Assembly (NCBI GenBank): GCA_030159075.1
Contig: BROG01000245.1
Coordinates: 586,501 to 650,500, forward strand
DNA from: Atrina japonica
Lineage: Eukaryota; Mollusca; Bivalvia; Pterioida; Pinnidae
Direction: 5' to 3'
Length of the DNA stretch: 64,000 nt
The notes beneath the pieces were generated by a model. It was given only the letters and a program-made list of their open reading frames with translations. It made no database searches and was not told where the DNA came from. Position 1 is the first letter of the stretch. Every line of letters begins with the position of its first letter. Positions 48,573 to 62,745 of the stretch are shown piece after piece. The translations under genes and the position numbers were made by a program.

Positions 48573-51500
48573 AACTGAGATATACATGAACACACATGTA
48601 GCCATAAAAAAAACAATTACAAAAATGAGATATACATGTACACATGTAGACATAAAAATAAAATTACAAAAATAAGATATACATGAACACACATGTAGCC
48701 ATAAAAAAAACAATTACAAAAATAAGATATACATGTACACACATGTAGCCATTAAAAATACAATTACAAAAATGAGATATACATGTAGCGATAAAAAATA
48801 CAATTACAAAAATAATATATACATGTACACACATGTAGCCATAAAAAATACAATTACAAAAATGAGATATACATGTACACATGTAGCCATAAAAATACAT
48901 ATACAAAAATAAGATATACATATACACATATAGCCATAAAAATACAATTACAAAAATAAGATATACATGTACATACATGTAGCCATCAAAAATACAATTA
49001 CAAAAATGAGATATACATGTACATACATGTAGCCATAAAAAATACAATTACAAAAATAATATATACATGTACACACATGTAGCCATAAAAAATACAATTA
49101 CAAAAATGAAATATACATGTACACACATGTAGCCATAAAAAATACAATTACAAAAATGAGATATACATGTTCACATGTAGCCATAAAAATACAATTACAA
49201 AAATGAGATATACATGTACACACATGTAGCCATAAAAAATACAATTACAAAAATGAAATATACATGTACACACATGTAGCCATAAAAATGAGATATACAT
49301 GTACACATGTAGCCATAAAAAATACAATTACAAAAATAAGATATACATGTTCACACATGTAGCCATAAAAAATATAATTACAAAAATGATATATACATGT
49401 ACATACATGTAGCCATAAAAATACAATTACAAAAATGAGAGATATGTACACATGTACATACATGTAGCCATAAAAACACAATCAAAAAAATGAGATATAC
49501 ATGAACACACATGTGGCCAATAAAAAATACAATTACAAAAAAAGATGAAATATACATGTAGTTATTAAAAAAATACTATTACAAAAATGAAATATACACA
49601 TGTACACACATGTAGCCATAAAAAATACAATTACAAAATTAGATATACATGTACACACATGTGAGCCATAAAAATACAATTACAAAAATTAGATATACAT
49701 GTAGTCATAAAAAATACAATTACAAAAATGAAATATACATGTACACACATGTAGCCATAAACAATAAAATAACAAAAATAAGATATACATGTACACAAAT
49801 GTAGCCATAAAAATACAATTACAAAAATAAGATATACATGTACACACATGTAGCCATCAAAAATACAATTACAAAAATGAGATATACATGTACACATGTA
49901 GCCATAAAAAATACATATACAAAAATAAGATATACATGTACACATGTAGCCATAAAAATACAATTACAAAAATAAGATATACATGTACACACATGTAGCC
50001 ATAAAAAATACAATTACAAAAATGAGATATACATGTACACATGTAGCCATAAAAAATACAATTACAAAAATAAGATATACATGTTCACATGTAGCCATAA
50101 AAAATAACAATTACAAAAATGAGATATACATGTACATACATGTAGCCATAAAAAATAAAATACAATTACAAAAATGAGATATATACATGTACACACATGT
50201 AGCCATAAAAAATACAATTACAAAAAAGAAATATGACATGTACATAAAACATGTAAAATGCCATAAAAATGTACCAATTACAAAAATTAAGATATATACA
50301 TGTTCACATGTAGCCATAAAAAATATAATTACAAAAATAAGATATATACATGTACATACAAAAAATAGCCATAAAAATACAATTACAAAAACAAAAATGA
50401 GATATACATGTACATACATGTAGCACACATGTAAAAAAACACAATCAGAAAAATGAGATATACATGAACACACATGTGGCAATAAAAATACAATTACAAA
50501 AATGAAATATACATGTAGTTATAAAAATACTATTACAAAAATGAAATATACATGTACACACATGTAGCCATAAAAAATACAATTACAAAATTAGATATAC
50601 ATGTACACACATGTGAGCCATAAAAATACAATTACAAAAATTAGATATACATGTAGTCATAAAAAATACAATTACAAAAATGAAATATACACATGTACAC
50701 ACATGTAGCCATAAACAATAAAATAAAAAACAATAAGATATACATGTACACAAATGTAGCCATAAAAATACAATTACAAAAATAAGATATACATGTACAC
50801 ACATGTAGCCATCAAAAATACAAAAATACACAAAAATGAGATATACATGTACACATGTAGCCATAAAAAATACATATACAAAAATAAGATATACATGTAC
50901 ACATGTAGCCATAAAAATGCAATTACAAAAATAAGATATACATGTACACACATGTAGCCATAAAAATACAATTACAAAAATGAGATATACATGTACACAT
51001 GTAGCCATAAAAAATACAATTACAAAAATAAGATATACATGTTCACATGTAGCCATAAAAATATATAATTACAAAAATGAGATATACATGTACATACATG
51101 TAGCCATAAAAAAATTACAAAAATTACAAAAAAATGAGATATACATGTACACACATGTAGCCATAAAAAATACAATTACAAAAAAGAAATATACATGTAC
51201 ACACATGTAGCCATAAAAATACAATTACAAAAATGAGATATACATGTACACATGTAGCCATAAAAAATACAATTACAAAAATAAGATATACATGTTCACA
51301 TGTAGCCATAAAAAATATAATTACAAAAATGAGATATACATGTACATACATGTAGCCATAAAAAAATACAATTACAAAAATGAGATATACATGTACACAC
51401 ATGTAGCCATAAAAAATACAATTACAAAAATGAAATATACATGTACACACATGTAGCCATAAAAATACAATTACAAAAATGAGATATACATGTACATACA

Positions 51501-54175
51501 TGTAGCCATAAAAATACAATCAGAAAAATGAGATATACATGAACACAGATGTAGCAATAAAAATACAATTACAAAAATAAGATATACAGGTTCACATGTA
51601 GCCATAAAAAATATAATTACAAAAATGAGATATACATGTACATACATGTAGCCATAAAAAATACAATTACAAAAAATGAGATATATATACCATGTACAAA
51701 TACATGTACAAAATAAAAAATACAATTACAAAAATGAAATATACATGTACACACATGTAGCCATAAAAATACAATTAGATAAACATGTACACATGTAGCC
51801 ATAAAAAATACAATTACAAAAATAATATATACATGTTCACACATGTAGCCATAAAAAATATAATTACAAAAATGAGATATACATGTACATACATGTAGCC
51901 ATAAAAAAAATTACAATTACAAAAATGTAGAGAAAAAATATACATGTTGAGATACACACATGTAGCCATAAAAAAAAATACAATTACAAAAATGAAAAAT
52001 ATACATGATATACATGTACACACATGTAGCCATAAAAATACAATTACAAAAATGAGATATACATGTACATACATGTAGCCATAAAAATACAATCAGAAAA
52101 ATGAGATATACATGAACACAGATGTAGCAATAAAAATACAATTACAAAAATAAGATATACATGTACACATGTAGCCATAAAAAATATAATTACAAAAATA
52201 AGATATACATGTACACAAATGTAGCCATAAAAATACAATTACAAAAATAAGATATACATTTACACACATGTAGCCATAAAAAATACAATTACAAAAATGA
52301 GATATACATGTAGCCATAAAAAATACAATTACAAAAATAAGATATACATGTACACACATGTAGCCATAAAAAATACAATTACAAAAATGAAATATACATG
52401 TACACACATGTAGCCATAAAAATACAATTACAAAAATGAGATATACATGTACATACATGTAGCCATAAAAAATATAATTACAAAAATGAGATATACATGT
52501 ACATACATGTAGCCATAAAAAAATACAATTACAAAAATGAGATATACATGTACACACATGTAGCCATAAAAAATACAATTACAAAAATGAAATATACATG
52601 TACACACATGTAGCCATAAAAATGAGATATACATGTACACATGTAGCCATAAAAAATACAATTACAAAAATAAGATATACATGTTCACATGTAGCCATAA
52701 AAAATATAATTACAAAAATGAGATATACATGTACATACATGTAGCCATAAAAAAATACAATTACAAAAATGAGATATACATGTACACACATGTAGCCATA
52801 AAAAATACAATTACAAAAATGAAATATACATGTACACACATGTAGCCATAAAAATACAATTACAAAAATGAGATATACATGTACATACATGTAGCCATAA
52901 AAATACAATCAGAAAAATGAGATATACATGAACACAGATGTAGCAATAAAAATACAATTACAAAAATAAGATATACATGTACACATGTAGCCATAAAAAT
53001 AAAATTACAAAAATAAGATATACATGTACACAAATGTAGCCATAAAAATACAATTACAAAAATAAGATATACATGTACACACATGTAGCTATAAAAAATA
53101 CAATTACAAAAATGAGATACACATGTAGCCATAAAAAATACATATACAAAAATAAGATATACATGTACACATGTAGCCATAAAAAATGCAATTACAAAAA
53201 TGAGATATACATGTACACAAATGTAGCCATAAAAATACAATTACAAAAATAAGATATACATGTACACACATGTAGCCATAAAAAATACAATTACAAAAAT
53301 GAGATATACATGTACACATGTAGCCATAAAAAATACAATTACAAAAATGAGATATACATGTACACAAATGTAGCCATAAAAATACAATTACAAAAATAAG
53401 ATATACATGTACACACATGTAGCCATAAAAAATACAATTACAAAAATGAGATATACATGTACACCAGTAGCCATAAAAAATACATATACAAAAATAAGAT
53501 ATACATGTACACATGTAGCCATAAAAATACAATTACAAAAATAAGATATACATGTACACACATGTAGCCATAAAAATACAATTACAAAAATGAGATATAC
53601 ATGTACACATGTAGCCATAAAAAATACAATTACAAAAATAAGATATACATGTTCACATGTAGCCATAAAAAATACAATTACAAAAATGAGATATACATGT
53701 ACATACATGTAGCCATAAAAAATACAATTACAAAAATGAGATATACATGTACACACATGTAGCCATAAAAAATACAATTACAAAAATGAAATATACATGT
53801 ACACACATGTAGCCATAAAAAATACAATTACAAAAATGAGATATACATGTACATACATGTAGCCATAAAAACACAATCAGAAAAATGAGATATACATGAA
53901 CACACATGTGGCAATAAAAATACAATTACAAAAATGAAATATACATGTAGTTATAAAAATACTATTACAAAAATGAAATATACATGTACACACATGTAGC
54001 CATAAAAAATACAATTACAAAATTAGATATACATGTACACACATGTGAGCCATAAAAATACAATTACAAAAATTAGATATACATGTAGTCATAAAAAATA
54101 CAATTACAAAAATAAGATATACATGTACTCATGTAGCCATAAAAATACAATTACAAAAATAAGATATACAAAACA
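48555..54175. repeat. Large tandem array, unit about 48 bp, roughly 115 copies
   Basis: Unit TACAATTACAAAAATGAGAT, ATACATGTACACACATGTAG, CCATAAAAAA with shortened forms (ACATGTACACATGTAG). Contains TACATGTA palindromes in almost every copy. Distinctive variant runs (CACAATCAGAAAAATGAG ... GAACACACATGTGGC) recur near 49480, 50440 and 53870, and a GAACACAGATGTAGC type near 51530, 52100 and 52925. This shows block duplications. The many minus-strand Tyr/Cys-rich frames are artefacts. Confidence 0.97.
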
Positions 54176-54479
54176 TCAAAATAATATTTTTGAACGAAAC
54201 ATAATTATTATGTAATGCTATACTAATGCTAAAACAATCTGGCTAATTGTAAATAATTCATATGAATACACCTTCACTGAATATTGGTAGCAACTGTATG
54301 GGTAAAATACATTGGGACATTGCTTACTAGACCACTTCTGTATATTGAATATTGTAAGCTTTAGTAATATGACTTAGCGACCTTAAATTCAGTTTACCAT
54401 GTATTGTATTATTACTATTATCCGCATGAGCTCTAGGAATATGACTTTGTGACCTCATGCTACATTCAACATGTCATCT

Positions 54480-55802
54480 GTTGTTACTAGATGTATGACT
54501 AAGCTCCAATTATACCTACAGTATATGAGCTCTAGTTGTATGACTGAGCTCCAATTATACCTACAGTATATAAGATCTAGATGTATGACTGACCTCCAAT
54601 TATACCTACAGTATATGAGCTCTAGTTGTATGACTGAGCTCCAATTATACATACAGTATATAAGATCTAGTTGTATGACTAAGCTCCAATTATACATACA
54701 GTATATAAGATCTAGATGTATGACTGAGCTCCAATTATACCTACAGTATATAAGATCTAGGTGTATGGCTGACCTCCAATTATACCTACAGTATATAAGA
54801 TCTAGGTGTATGGCTGACCTCCAATTATATCTACAGTATATAAGATCTAGGTGTATGACTGAGCTCCAATTATACATACAGTATATAAGATCTAGATGTA
54901 TGGCTGACCTCCAATTATATCTACAGTATATAAGATCTAGATGTATGACTGACCTCCAATTATATCTACAGTATATAAGATCTAGGTGTATGACTGAGCT
55001 CCAATTATACCTACAGTATATAAGATCTAGATGTATGGCTGACCTCCAATTATACCTACAGTATATAAGATCTAGATGTATGGCTGACCTCCAATTATAT
55101 CTACAGTATATAAGGACCAGATGTATGACTGACCTCCAATTATACCTACAGTATATGAGCTCTAGATGTATGACTGACCTCCAATTATACCTACAGTATA
55201 TAAGATCTAGGTGTATGACTGAGCTCCAATTATACCTACAGTATATAAGATCTAGATGTATGGCTGACCTCCAATTATACCTACAGTATATAAGATCTAG
55301 ATGTATGGCTGACCTCCAATTATACCTACAGTATATAAGATCTAGGTGTATGACTGAGCTCCAATTATACCTACAGTATATAAGATCTAGATGTATGGCT
55401 GACCTCCAATTATACCTACAGTATATAAGATCTAGATGTATGGCTGACCTCCAATTATATCTACAGTATATAAGGACCAGATGTATGACTGACCTCCAAT
55501 TATACCTACAGTATATGAGCTCTAGATGTATGACTGACCTCCAATTATACCTACAGTACATAAGATCTAGGTGTATGACTGAGCTCCAATTATATCTACA
55601 GTATATGAGCTCTAGATGTATGGCTGACCTCCAATTATATCTACAGTATATAAGGACCAGATGTATGACTGACCTCCAATTATATCTACAGTATATGAGC
55701 TCTAGATGTATGAATGACCTCCAATTATACCTACAGTATATAAGGTCTAGATGTATGACTGACCTCCAATTATATGTACAGTATATAAGGTCCAGATGTG
55801 AT
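54480..55802. repeat. Tandem array, 45-bp unit, about 29 copies
   Basis: Unit CTACAGTATATAAGATCTAG, ATGTATGACTGACCTCCAAT, TATAC. Open on both strands (445 codons plus, 368 minus) only because 45 is divisible by three. Segments around 54965-55200 and 55325-55560 are nearly identical at a 360-bp offset (eight units). AGATCT is present in most units. Confidence 0.97.
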
Positions 55803-56657
55803 ATATAATTCAGCCTGATCTCTTAGTTACATGGCGTGTTGACTTAACATATTTGATTTTTAGATGTTTAACAATATGAGTGAAATATAATTGTCATGTG
55901 ATGATGTTTATAAACTATTGAATTTTTTTTTATAGAACATGAAGCTTTACTTTTAAAAACGGCAGTTACTCATATTATAAAAACTGTGTTTTGTAAGGTC
56001 TTTGACCTACTTTCATCCTAACCAGCGATACTCCAACTCAACTTTTGTTTCACTATGTATATGTTTTTGGACTAAGAAAAACAATATCATAATATATATT
56101 GATATACAATCAGTTGTGTGAAATATATATTTATCATAAACGATACTGTCAATATGGTACCTCAGAAATTGATTATGTATTCAAACTTTTTTTCTGCTTC
56201 TAAAGGTTTCTTCAAATGAGCAGTCTTTTTCATCATTATTTCTACATGTAATTATATGCTTTATAAGCATCTACTTGCAGCATTAACTGTGTTTTCAACT
56301 TCACATAGCTAACGCTAAAGTCGCAGCAATATCTGACAAGTACAAAGACATTTCCTACATATTAACTGTAATTAAGTTAAATCGAATTTCAACTTATCTG
56401 GGTTTTTTTCTGAGAGAGTATGATCTTCCTGTATTGACTCTTTTATGAATACATATTTACATACACGCAAAACATTTATATGTATTAAAACTACAAACAA
56501 AAAAGATTTTTGAACAAATTGCATTTCTCGGTTTTGGATCACACTTTCGATGTGTTTTTGTGGAATTGTAAATCTAGATTTTAGTGTTGTTTAATGATGG
56601 TACATTATTTCTGTGCTCTGTTAGGTTGTTTAATGAAGCAAAATGTGATTGTTCCTA

Positions 56658-56740
56658 TTGATAAATATAACAGCATTTAACGCATGTATAAATATAACAG
56701 CATTTAACGCATGTATAAATATAACAGCATTTAACGCATG
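56658..56740. repeat. Tandem repeat, 27-bp unit, three copies
   Basis: TATAAATATAACAGCATTTA, ACGCATG three times. Confidence 0.92.
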
Positions 56741-56929
56741 TATATGTAACTACTTTTGTTACCAAACACATCTTGTTAAATTTATATTTGCACATGCACA
56801 AAAAATGACATTTAACATTCACGTTATATCAATGAATGATCTCTTTATATATATATTTTTTAATTATTTTCGTTATATATAATTATTGACAATCAAAAAA
56901 TCAATTATGAAGTATGACATAACAAAATA

Positions 56930-57102
56930 TACTGTAAATCCGGTTTTCGCGAGAATTCAAAATTAAAATTATGTAGTAATGAAATATGATAAAAGTGTAA
57001 CTGAATGAGCATTCGAAATGGCGAAAATATCATGTCGCGAATAAATTAAGATCTTGTGTATCGCGAAAATGAAGTCACACGAAAATATCCGGATTTACAG
57101 TA
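56930..57102. mobile_element. MITE, about 173 bp
   Basis: TACTGTAAATCCGG at the left and CCGGATTTACAGTA at the right are perfect inverse copies; inside are repeated TCGCGA(A) motifs (TTTTCGCGAGAA, GTCGCGAATAAA, ATCGCGAAAAT). Typical small TA-type MITE. Confidence 0.85.
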
Positions 57103-59302
57103 TCAAAATCCATACATAGTACTTTTCATGAAGTTTAAAGAATTTGTTTGTTCCAATTGTTGATAATATGTATTTGTTCTCTTGCTATACATGTATATTG
57201 AAATAAGGTTCATTAATTAGGCCAAGTAAAAAAATACTTCTGGTTCCCAGACACCGCCGCGCACAAAATGAAATTGCCGATGAAACCATTTTATTCACAT
57301 TTCATAAAAAAATTACCGCCGCGCGGCAAGTAAAAATGTCAATTATTTCAAAAGGCTTAAGTTTCGAAAATGATCCATTTCCTTCAATTTGTAGTTTAAA
57401 ATGCATTTCTAAAACCCAATTAGAAACTAAAATAATTATTTTATTGGCAGTTCAACATGTAAAACTTTACCTCATGCCCAAAAATGTCACAGAACACATC
57501 GTGTGTTTTCTGCAGTTGCTTGCAGTTTATGGAGTAAGTAGAAGTTGGGTATTTAGTGAAAGAACCGATACCAAACGGAACTGAATTTCAGGATGTGTTA
57601 AAATGATGATACATGTAACACTATATAGTGTATAAAAGTTTTAAAATTTGAATTAAATGTAGGTGAATGGTAAAAGTACAATTAGTTACTGTAAATAAAA
57701 GTTTTAATGAGATACATAAAAATGGATAGCTACTGTTTTCAAAAATGAAACTTTTGAAATTTGCATTGATTTTTAGACACATAATAGCTACATTTTGTAC
57801 AGCTTTGTAAAATAGTAATGATAATGATTGTTGATAATTATAATGATGCATTTACAATTAATTTTCTTGTAGTTTCAAAACATATTTATGTTTTGATAAA
57901 TATATAATCTTTCCGCTATTTTATATTTTTGTTGATATTTCAGTTTTAAAACCAAGTGAACAAGACAATCACACAACTTTTTGTTACAATTTATTGAAGG
58001 TCACAATAAAAGACATTTTTGTGTTAAATAAAGTCTTCTTATTTTCTTGTCTTCAAGGTATATAACAATAATTTGGAAATAAAAAATAAAAATAAAATAC
58101 CTACCTACCGTGACCATTTTGGAAGGCTAATTGTCTGAGAACCAGAATATTTTTTTACATGGCCTTATATGAATTGTAATTTGTAATATGTTATAGGGAA
58201 TGAGTATAATAAAATATTTATGCTATTTTGTTTTTCGTTTAACGTAGCACGCACGCACATACACAAAAACACAAACGTGCGCACATACACAAATACCTAC
58301 ATATCCACATAATAATATACATGTAGTTGTAAATTTACTTTATAATTATAAACATGATAGGGTCTGCTATTGTAAATAAGTGGAAAACCCAATTTAAGAC
58401 ATGCAGGGTATTAACCACCAGTTTACGTTTATATATGCAGATTACTTCAAATCTGTTTTGTGTCCCTTACGTGTGTGTTGTACTTAAAAACGGTATCCAA
58501 ATCATGCGACCAGTACATCAGGTTTACAACAATTAATGTTTCAAAGGCAAAAACATGTGCAAATTTGAACACGACGGTGAAATTACAAAGAATATTACAC
58601 GAAGAATTAACTGTATTTCCATATTCTTTGACAAGTTTTAGGAAGTATTGAGTTTGTTTTCATCATTCCTCAGTTAAGCAAAATATAATCGTTCAAGATG
58701 AAAGTACTATTGCAATTAAATGTCATTTAGGCTGACTAATTACTTTCCAATTACATTATTTTATGGATGCATGTAAAGCATCGTTATGCAATCACACAGC
58801 ATCAGTGTGTCAGGTCTGCTATGAGTTCGATTTTATCTTTCTATACCAAACATGCACAAGAAGCCAAAGCTACAGAGATCAATAAAATTACTACATTTAG
58901 AAAGGTAAAGAAAACTTTAAAGCTTTGATATCAAAGAAACTGAATATTTTATTTTTTTCTGGTTATCGCTAAAACGCTGACACTTAGTGAAGCAGCCAAA
59001 GATGGGTAAATCGATAATTATGTATTTAAAATGTCTCTTACAGCATATACAGGTTAAATATCAATAATTCTAAATCATGTAGATCATTTGTCTCATGAAG
59101 ATCGGGATAGCAAAATCACGTGTATAAACTGTATGATATTCAGACAAATGCTATTTCATCGATCGTTTCAGTCAATAAGATTCCATCAGTTTAGCCTTAA
59201 TTTTAAATTCATACATAATTTCCGAAAGACAAAAATGGAATTATACAATGCCAAATACTGAATATTGTTGTATTGTCAAGAGTATCCACTCTAAAATGTG
59301 AC

Positions 59303-59350
59303 TATATTATGTCCTGGACATTCTATTGATTTATACTTTGGTATCTGAGA
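59303..59350 (-). repeat. Inverted partner of the repeat at 60723-60763
   Basis: TGTCCTGGACATTCTAT ... ACTTTGGTATCTGAGAT is the reverse complement of ATCTCAGATACCAAAGTATA ... GGATGTCCAGGACA at 60723. The two arms lie about 1.4 kb apart and bracket the dispersed repeat below. Confidence 0.7.
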
Positions 59351-59429
59351 TTTTTTATATTATTTATTGTAAAAGAAGAGGCGCTTCAAAATGCCTAAAG
59401 CAGATGTTCGTTTGCATAAAAGACTTTTT

Positions 59430-60463
59430 ATTAGCTCACCTGAATCGAATGTTCAAGTGAGTTTTTCTGATCACTTTTTGTCCTTTGTCTGTCTGTCCGT
59501 TAACGTTTCACATTATAGACTTCTCCTCCAAAACCACCGAAGAGATTTTGATGACACTTTATAGGAAGCAAGTACTCTAGGTCATCTAACAAGTTTGTTC
59601 ATTTTGGCTAGATCGGCCCAGGGTGGGACAAAAGAGGCCCCAAGTTGTACCCCTCTTTAGAAATCTTCTCCTTCAGAACTGCTGCATTGATTGAAAAACT
59701 AATTGCATCTGAATGATCTACATAGATGTGTAAATCAATTTGTTAATTTTGTATAAATCGGAAAAGAAATTTTTGACGTCGTTTTATTTTCCAGAGCTGC
59801 TTCATGGATTGAAAAACTACTTGCATCTGACTGATTTACATTATTTAATTTCCCGTTATTGGAATAAATTTGAAAATAAATTTTTGATGTCTTTCCCGAC
59901 TTTGTCACTTTCATTCTTTTTATTCATCAGTCTCCTCCACTACCAAGGAGTGTTACAATTAGTCAAACCTGTTTTCAGCAGCCACTCAAGGGAAATTGAA
60001 AAAGTGGCTGCATAAGACAGGTGGCCTTTGGTTCCAGGTTGACAAAAATCACAAGAAGATTGATGTCCATTATACAGTGTATTGTAACACATGTATATTA
60101 ATATACCAGTACCAAATGGTTTGATGTTAAGATGATCAGGTATTAAAATCATGTACATTACAGTGCTACCTGGCCAACATGTTCATACGATCAACCATCT
60201 TCAAAAAATGGCTGCTGAGTGTGACCAAGCATTTTGTCCTGAATATCACTGACCGCTGGCCACGTTAGACAGGTGGCTGCTGGTTTAGGTATGTTTATGT
60301 TTATATAGTGAAATTGATTTGGGGAAAATACTAACTGGCTGTTGAAGACAAGTGGCTGCTGAAAACAGGTGGTCTATATGGCAGGTTTGACTGTACTTGT
60401 AAATTGATATTCCCATATTTGTAAGATACCAGCAGTTCAGGTGTGGCCCATGGGCCTCTTGTT
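59430..60463. repeat. Dispersed non-coding repeat, about 1 kb (copy 2)
   Basis: Same family as 3772-4566: begins TTAGCTCACCTGAATCGAA, ends GCCCATGGGCCTCTTG. Longer than copy 1 because of an internal inserted TIR element (59957-60398). Confidence 0.65.
59957..60398. mobile_element. TIR element nested in the 59430 repeat
   Basis: ACAATTAGTCAAACCTGTTT, TCAGCAGCCACT at the left; GTGGCTGCTGAAAACAGGT and GCAGGTTTGACTGTACTTGT at the right, imperfect inverse arms. Several GTGGCTGCTG motifs inside. Confidence 0.65.
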
Positions 60464-60722
60464 AGATAACATTATAAAATAGGTTTTGATGAAATAGGTA
60501 TTTAATAATGTGAATGACACTTCAAAATATCCTTTCACTACTTATGCCAGTTATGGCAATACATCGGTATTGAAATTATTAAATCAAATGATGAATCATG
60601 AACTGCATTATAAGCGCATTGATATTCTAAACAGAGTAATTTGGTAAAGGTAAGGTTTATTTCATTGAATGCTTATTTACAATGTTCAATGCAATAGAGC
60701 CAAGAAGTTTTTAATATTAAAC

Positions 60723-60850
60723 ATCTCAGATACCAAAGTATATATCTTTAGGATGTCCAGGACACATACAAATCCGGCAAAAATGGACAACCACGGACCT
60801 CTGGAAACCAAGAGATGGGACCAGGTGCCACCGTCAAGTCCAAATGAAAT
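60723..60850. repeat. Retroelement-associated terminal sequence
   Basis: ATCTCAGATACCAAAGTATA, then AAATCCGGCAAAAATGGACA, CGGACCTCTGGAAACCAAG; also at 43972-44110 and, inverted in part, at 59303-59350. It abuts the reverse transcriptase remnant and is probably its 3' end. Confidence 0.55.
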
Positions 60851-60960
60851 ACATTAGGAACGAATCCTCGTCATAATTGGTACAGACGTCTCAACAACAG
60901 CCAACGAAAAGGCAACTCAACATTTCACTTAGTGAAACAGAGTAGTCGCAAACAAGTCTA

Positions 60961-61560
60961 TTATACCGACCGTAAAATTTGCGGAACGTTGACATTAAAC
61001 GCGGTTTTTCGATTTCCCTGTGTCAACAATTTGTCAGTGAGTAGTTTACATCTGTATATGAAATGTTCATATGTTGAACACGCCCTGGCATATCGGATCA
61101 TTTGTGAAATATAAACTTCATATGCGGGTGACTGTGGGATGTTACTACTTAAATGTGGAAAATTTACGATGGGAAAGCCGAAATCATCGTATAGCGTACA
61201 TGTAGTTGCCAATTTCCCGTCTGTGTCTACAGTAAATAAAATGTCTAAGTATGAAGCATGTGTGCTTGATTCTGTTGTATCTTTAATTTCTAGTTCGCTA
61301 GGATATATCACATTGACATATGTATGAAAATTGTTAATTGATAAAATGTTATCGAAATATCTAAATTTGAAATTAAAGGACATCGCTAGCTTTTTCTTCT
61401 TTTGTTTCAGCAGTTTCTGAATGAAGTCTGCTTCGTATGAATAAAGGAATAGGTTGGCAAATAAAGGAGCAAAATTGGTTCCCATAGGAATGCCGGCAGT
61501 TTGTTGAAAGGCAACGTCTCCGAACATTGCAAATATATTGTCTATTAGAAATTCCAGCAT
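60961..61560 (-). pseudogene. Reverse transcriptase, palm region (degenerate)
   Basis: 199 codons open. Motif B-like region GIPMGTNFAPLFANLFLYSY is present. The catalytic motif C, usually Y-x-D-D, reads RYFDNIL: the second Asp is Asn, so it is probably inactive. Downstream IYPSELEIKDTTESSTHASY and LSSNIPQSPAYEVYISQMIR fit the family. The last about 15 codons leave the family frame; another frame then reads FYGRYNRLV, so a frameshift lies near 61000. Confidence 0.75.
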
Positions 61561-61719
61561 GTTTTTATATCAAATTCAGTGTATTTATGTGTAGAATCAG
61601 AGTGGTGTTTGACAAAATAAGTATCATGATAACCAATCACTAGATATTTAAATTTTCGGGTACCACCTTTAGTGAAAAAACAGTTGTCTATGATGCTAAA
61701 AAATCTTTCTTTTAATTTT

Positions 61720-62307
61720 TTATGTGGAATAGTTGTGTAAAGAGTAGAGAAGTCGTATGTTTTGATACTGTGAATTTGAGAAAAATTGTGTGCCTTTAAA
61801 TTTTCTAAAAAGTTGTTTAGAATTTTTAAGTATCCACATCTGATTTACACCGCTTCTGGAATAAGCATCTGTACAGTATTGCTGAAGTTTCTCCTTAACG
61901 GCTGTCAATATCTTGGTAAGGAGTAAAGATAAAGGTTTGGTAGAACATTTGCTGGATCCTGCTATGTATCTCTACTTATATGGGGTTTTATGAAGTTTAG
62001 GTATCCAATATAAATATGGTAGCTCAAAATCAGTATCGGTTGTATGTACATCAAAAGAGCGTAATACGGACACGTGATTTTGAAGGATCTCGTCCTTTGA
62101 AAGTGAGCTACGTGTGTATGTAGGATTACCAGATTTCGTATTAAACCCTAGCTCTTCCAATAAACAATTATAGTAATGTGCCTTGCAAATAAAAACTACA
62201 TTATTTGAGGCTTGGTCTGCTGGGACCAGTACATATTGGTCATGTAATCTATCCAGTTCAGTTACTTCTTTTGGATCACTAAATACAGAGGGATAACGTG
62301 TTTTCAT
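61720..62307 (-). pseudogene. Retroelement middle part, with in-frame stop and frameshift
   Basis: Reads ADQASNNVVFICKAHYYNCL and YLYWIPKLHKTPYK (RT motif leading to the fingers), then an in-frame TAG at 61969-61971, then RYIAGSSKCSTKPLSLLL and YSRSGVNQMWILKNSK in the same frame. Near 61820 the frame is lost. Together with a stop just upstream of 62307 these show the element is dead. Confidence 0.72.
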
Positions 62308-62464
62308 AGTTCCTTAAAGTTTTCGAATACGAGATTTTATCAACCATCGTACAGCTTTTAGCCATTCAGACAAAGTGTTTGGTTCCACGTCTTCATGTTT
62401 GGCCCATCGTCTGGCGTAATCTTCGACAGAATTCATAACTAAACTGAAATTCTGACGTCAATTA

Positions 62465-62739
62465 CTAAGTCGGTAGCGCGCTCGACTCTGGATCGCGAGG
62501 TTTTGAGTTCGAGTCCCGCCGGCGACAGGTTGGTTTCCTGTCTTTCGGATGAGACAGTAAAAACTGGAGGTCCCGTGTCACAGTAGGTGTCGGCAAGTTA
62601 AAGAACCCTCACTGCTCAATGGCCGTAAGTGCCGAGCATAGGCCAAAATTTGAGGCCCTTCACCGGCATTTGGTGACGTCTCCATATGAGTGAAATATTC
62701 TTGAGTGGGACGTTAAACAACAATAAACAAACAAACAAA
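62465..62739 (+). mobile_element. tRNA-derived SINE, family 1, copy 4 (best preserved)
   Basis: The tRNA-like head has GTCGGTAGCGCGCTCGACTC (box A region) and GAGTTCGAGTCCCGCC (box B). The central part CACTGCTCAATGGCCGTAAG and tail TTGAGTGGGACGTTAAACAA followed by (CAAA)n are intact. Target-site duplications CTGACGTCAATTA (62452-62464) and CTGATGTCAATTA (62740-62752) flank it, one mismatch. It inserted into the retroelement coding region, so it is younger. Confidence 0.95.
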
Positions 62740-62745
62740 CTGATG

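Larger units (their letters stand above)
55803..59302. other. Region without recognisable gene
   Basis: AT-rich, with only short chance open frames. Contents: a 27-bp triplet repeat (56658-56740), a MITE (56930-57102) and a short CA/CG-rich tract near 58245-58295. No domain or exon series is seen on either strand. Confidence 0.6.

Noticed and set aside
48525..54215. Tyr/Cys-rich minus-strand frames that look like membrane peptides
   Set aside because: Translation of a 48-bp AT-rich repeat; broken by every unit-length change.
54471..55808. 445-codon + strand open frame and 368-codon - strand frame
   Set aside because: Both lie wholly in a 45-bp tandem array; openness on both strands follows from the unit length, and no domain is seen.
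62465..62560. tRNA gene candidate with box A and box B
   Set aside because: It is the head of a SINE with body, tail and target-site duplications; it lacks a tRNA acceptor stem.
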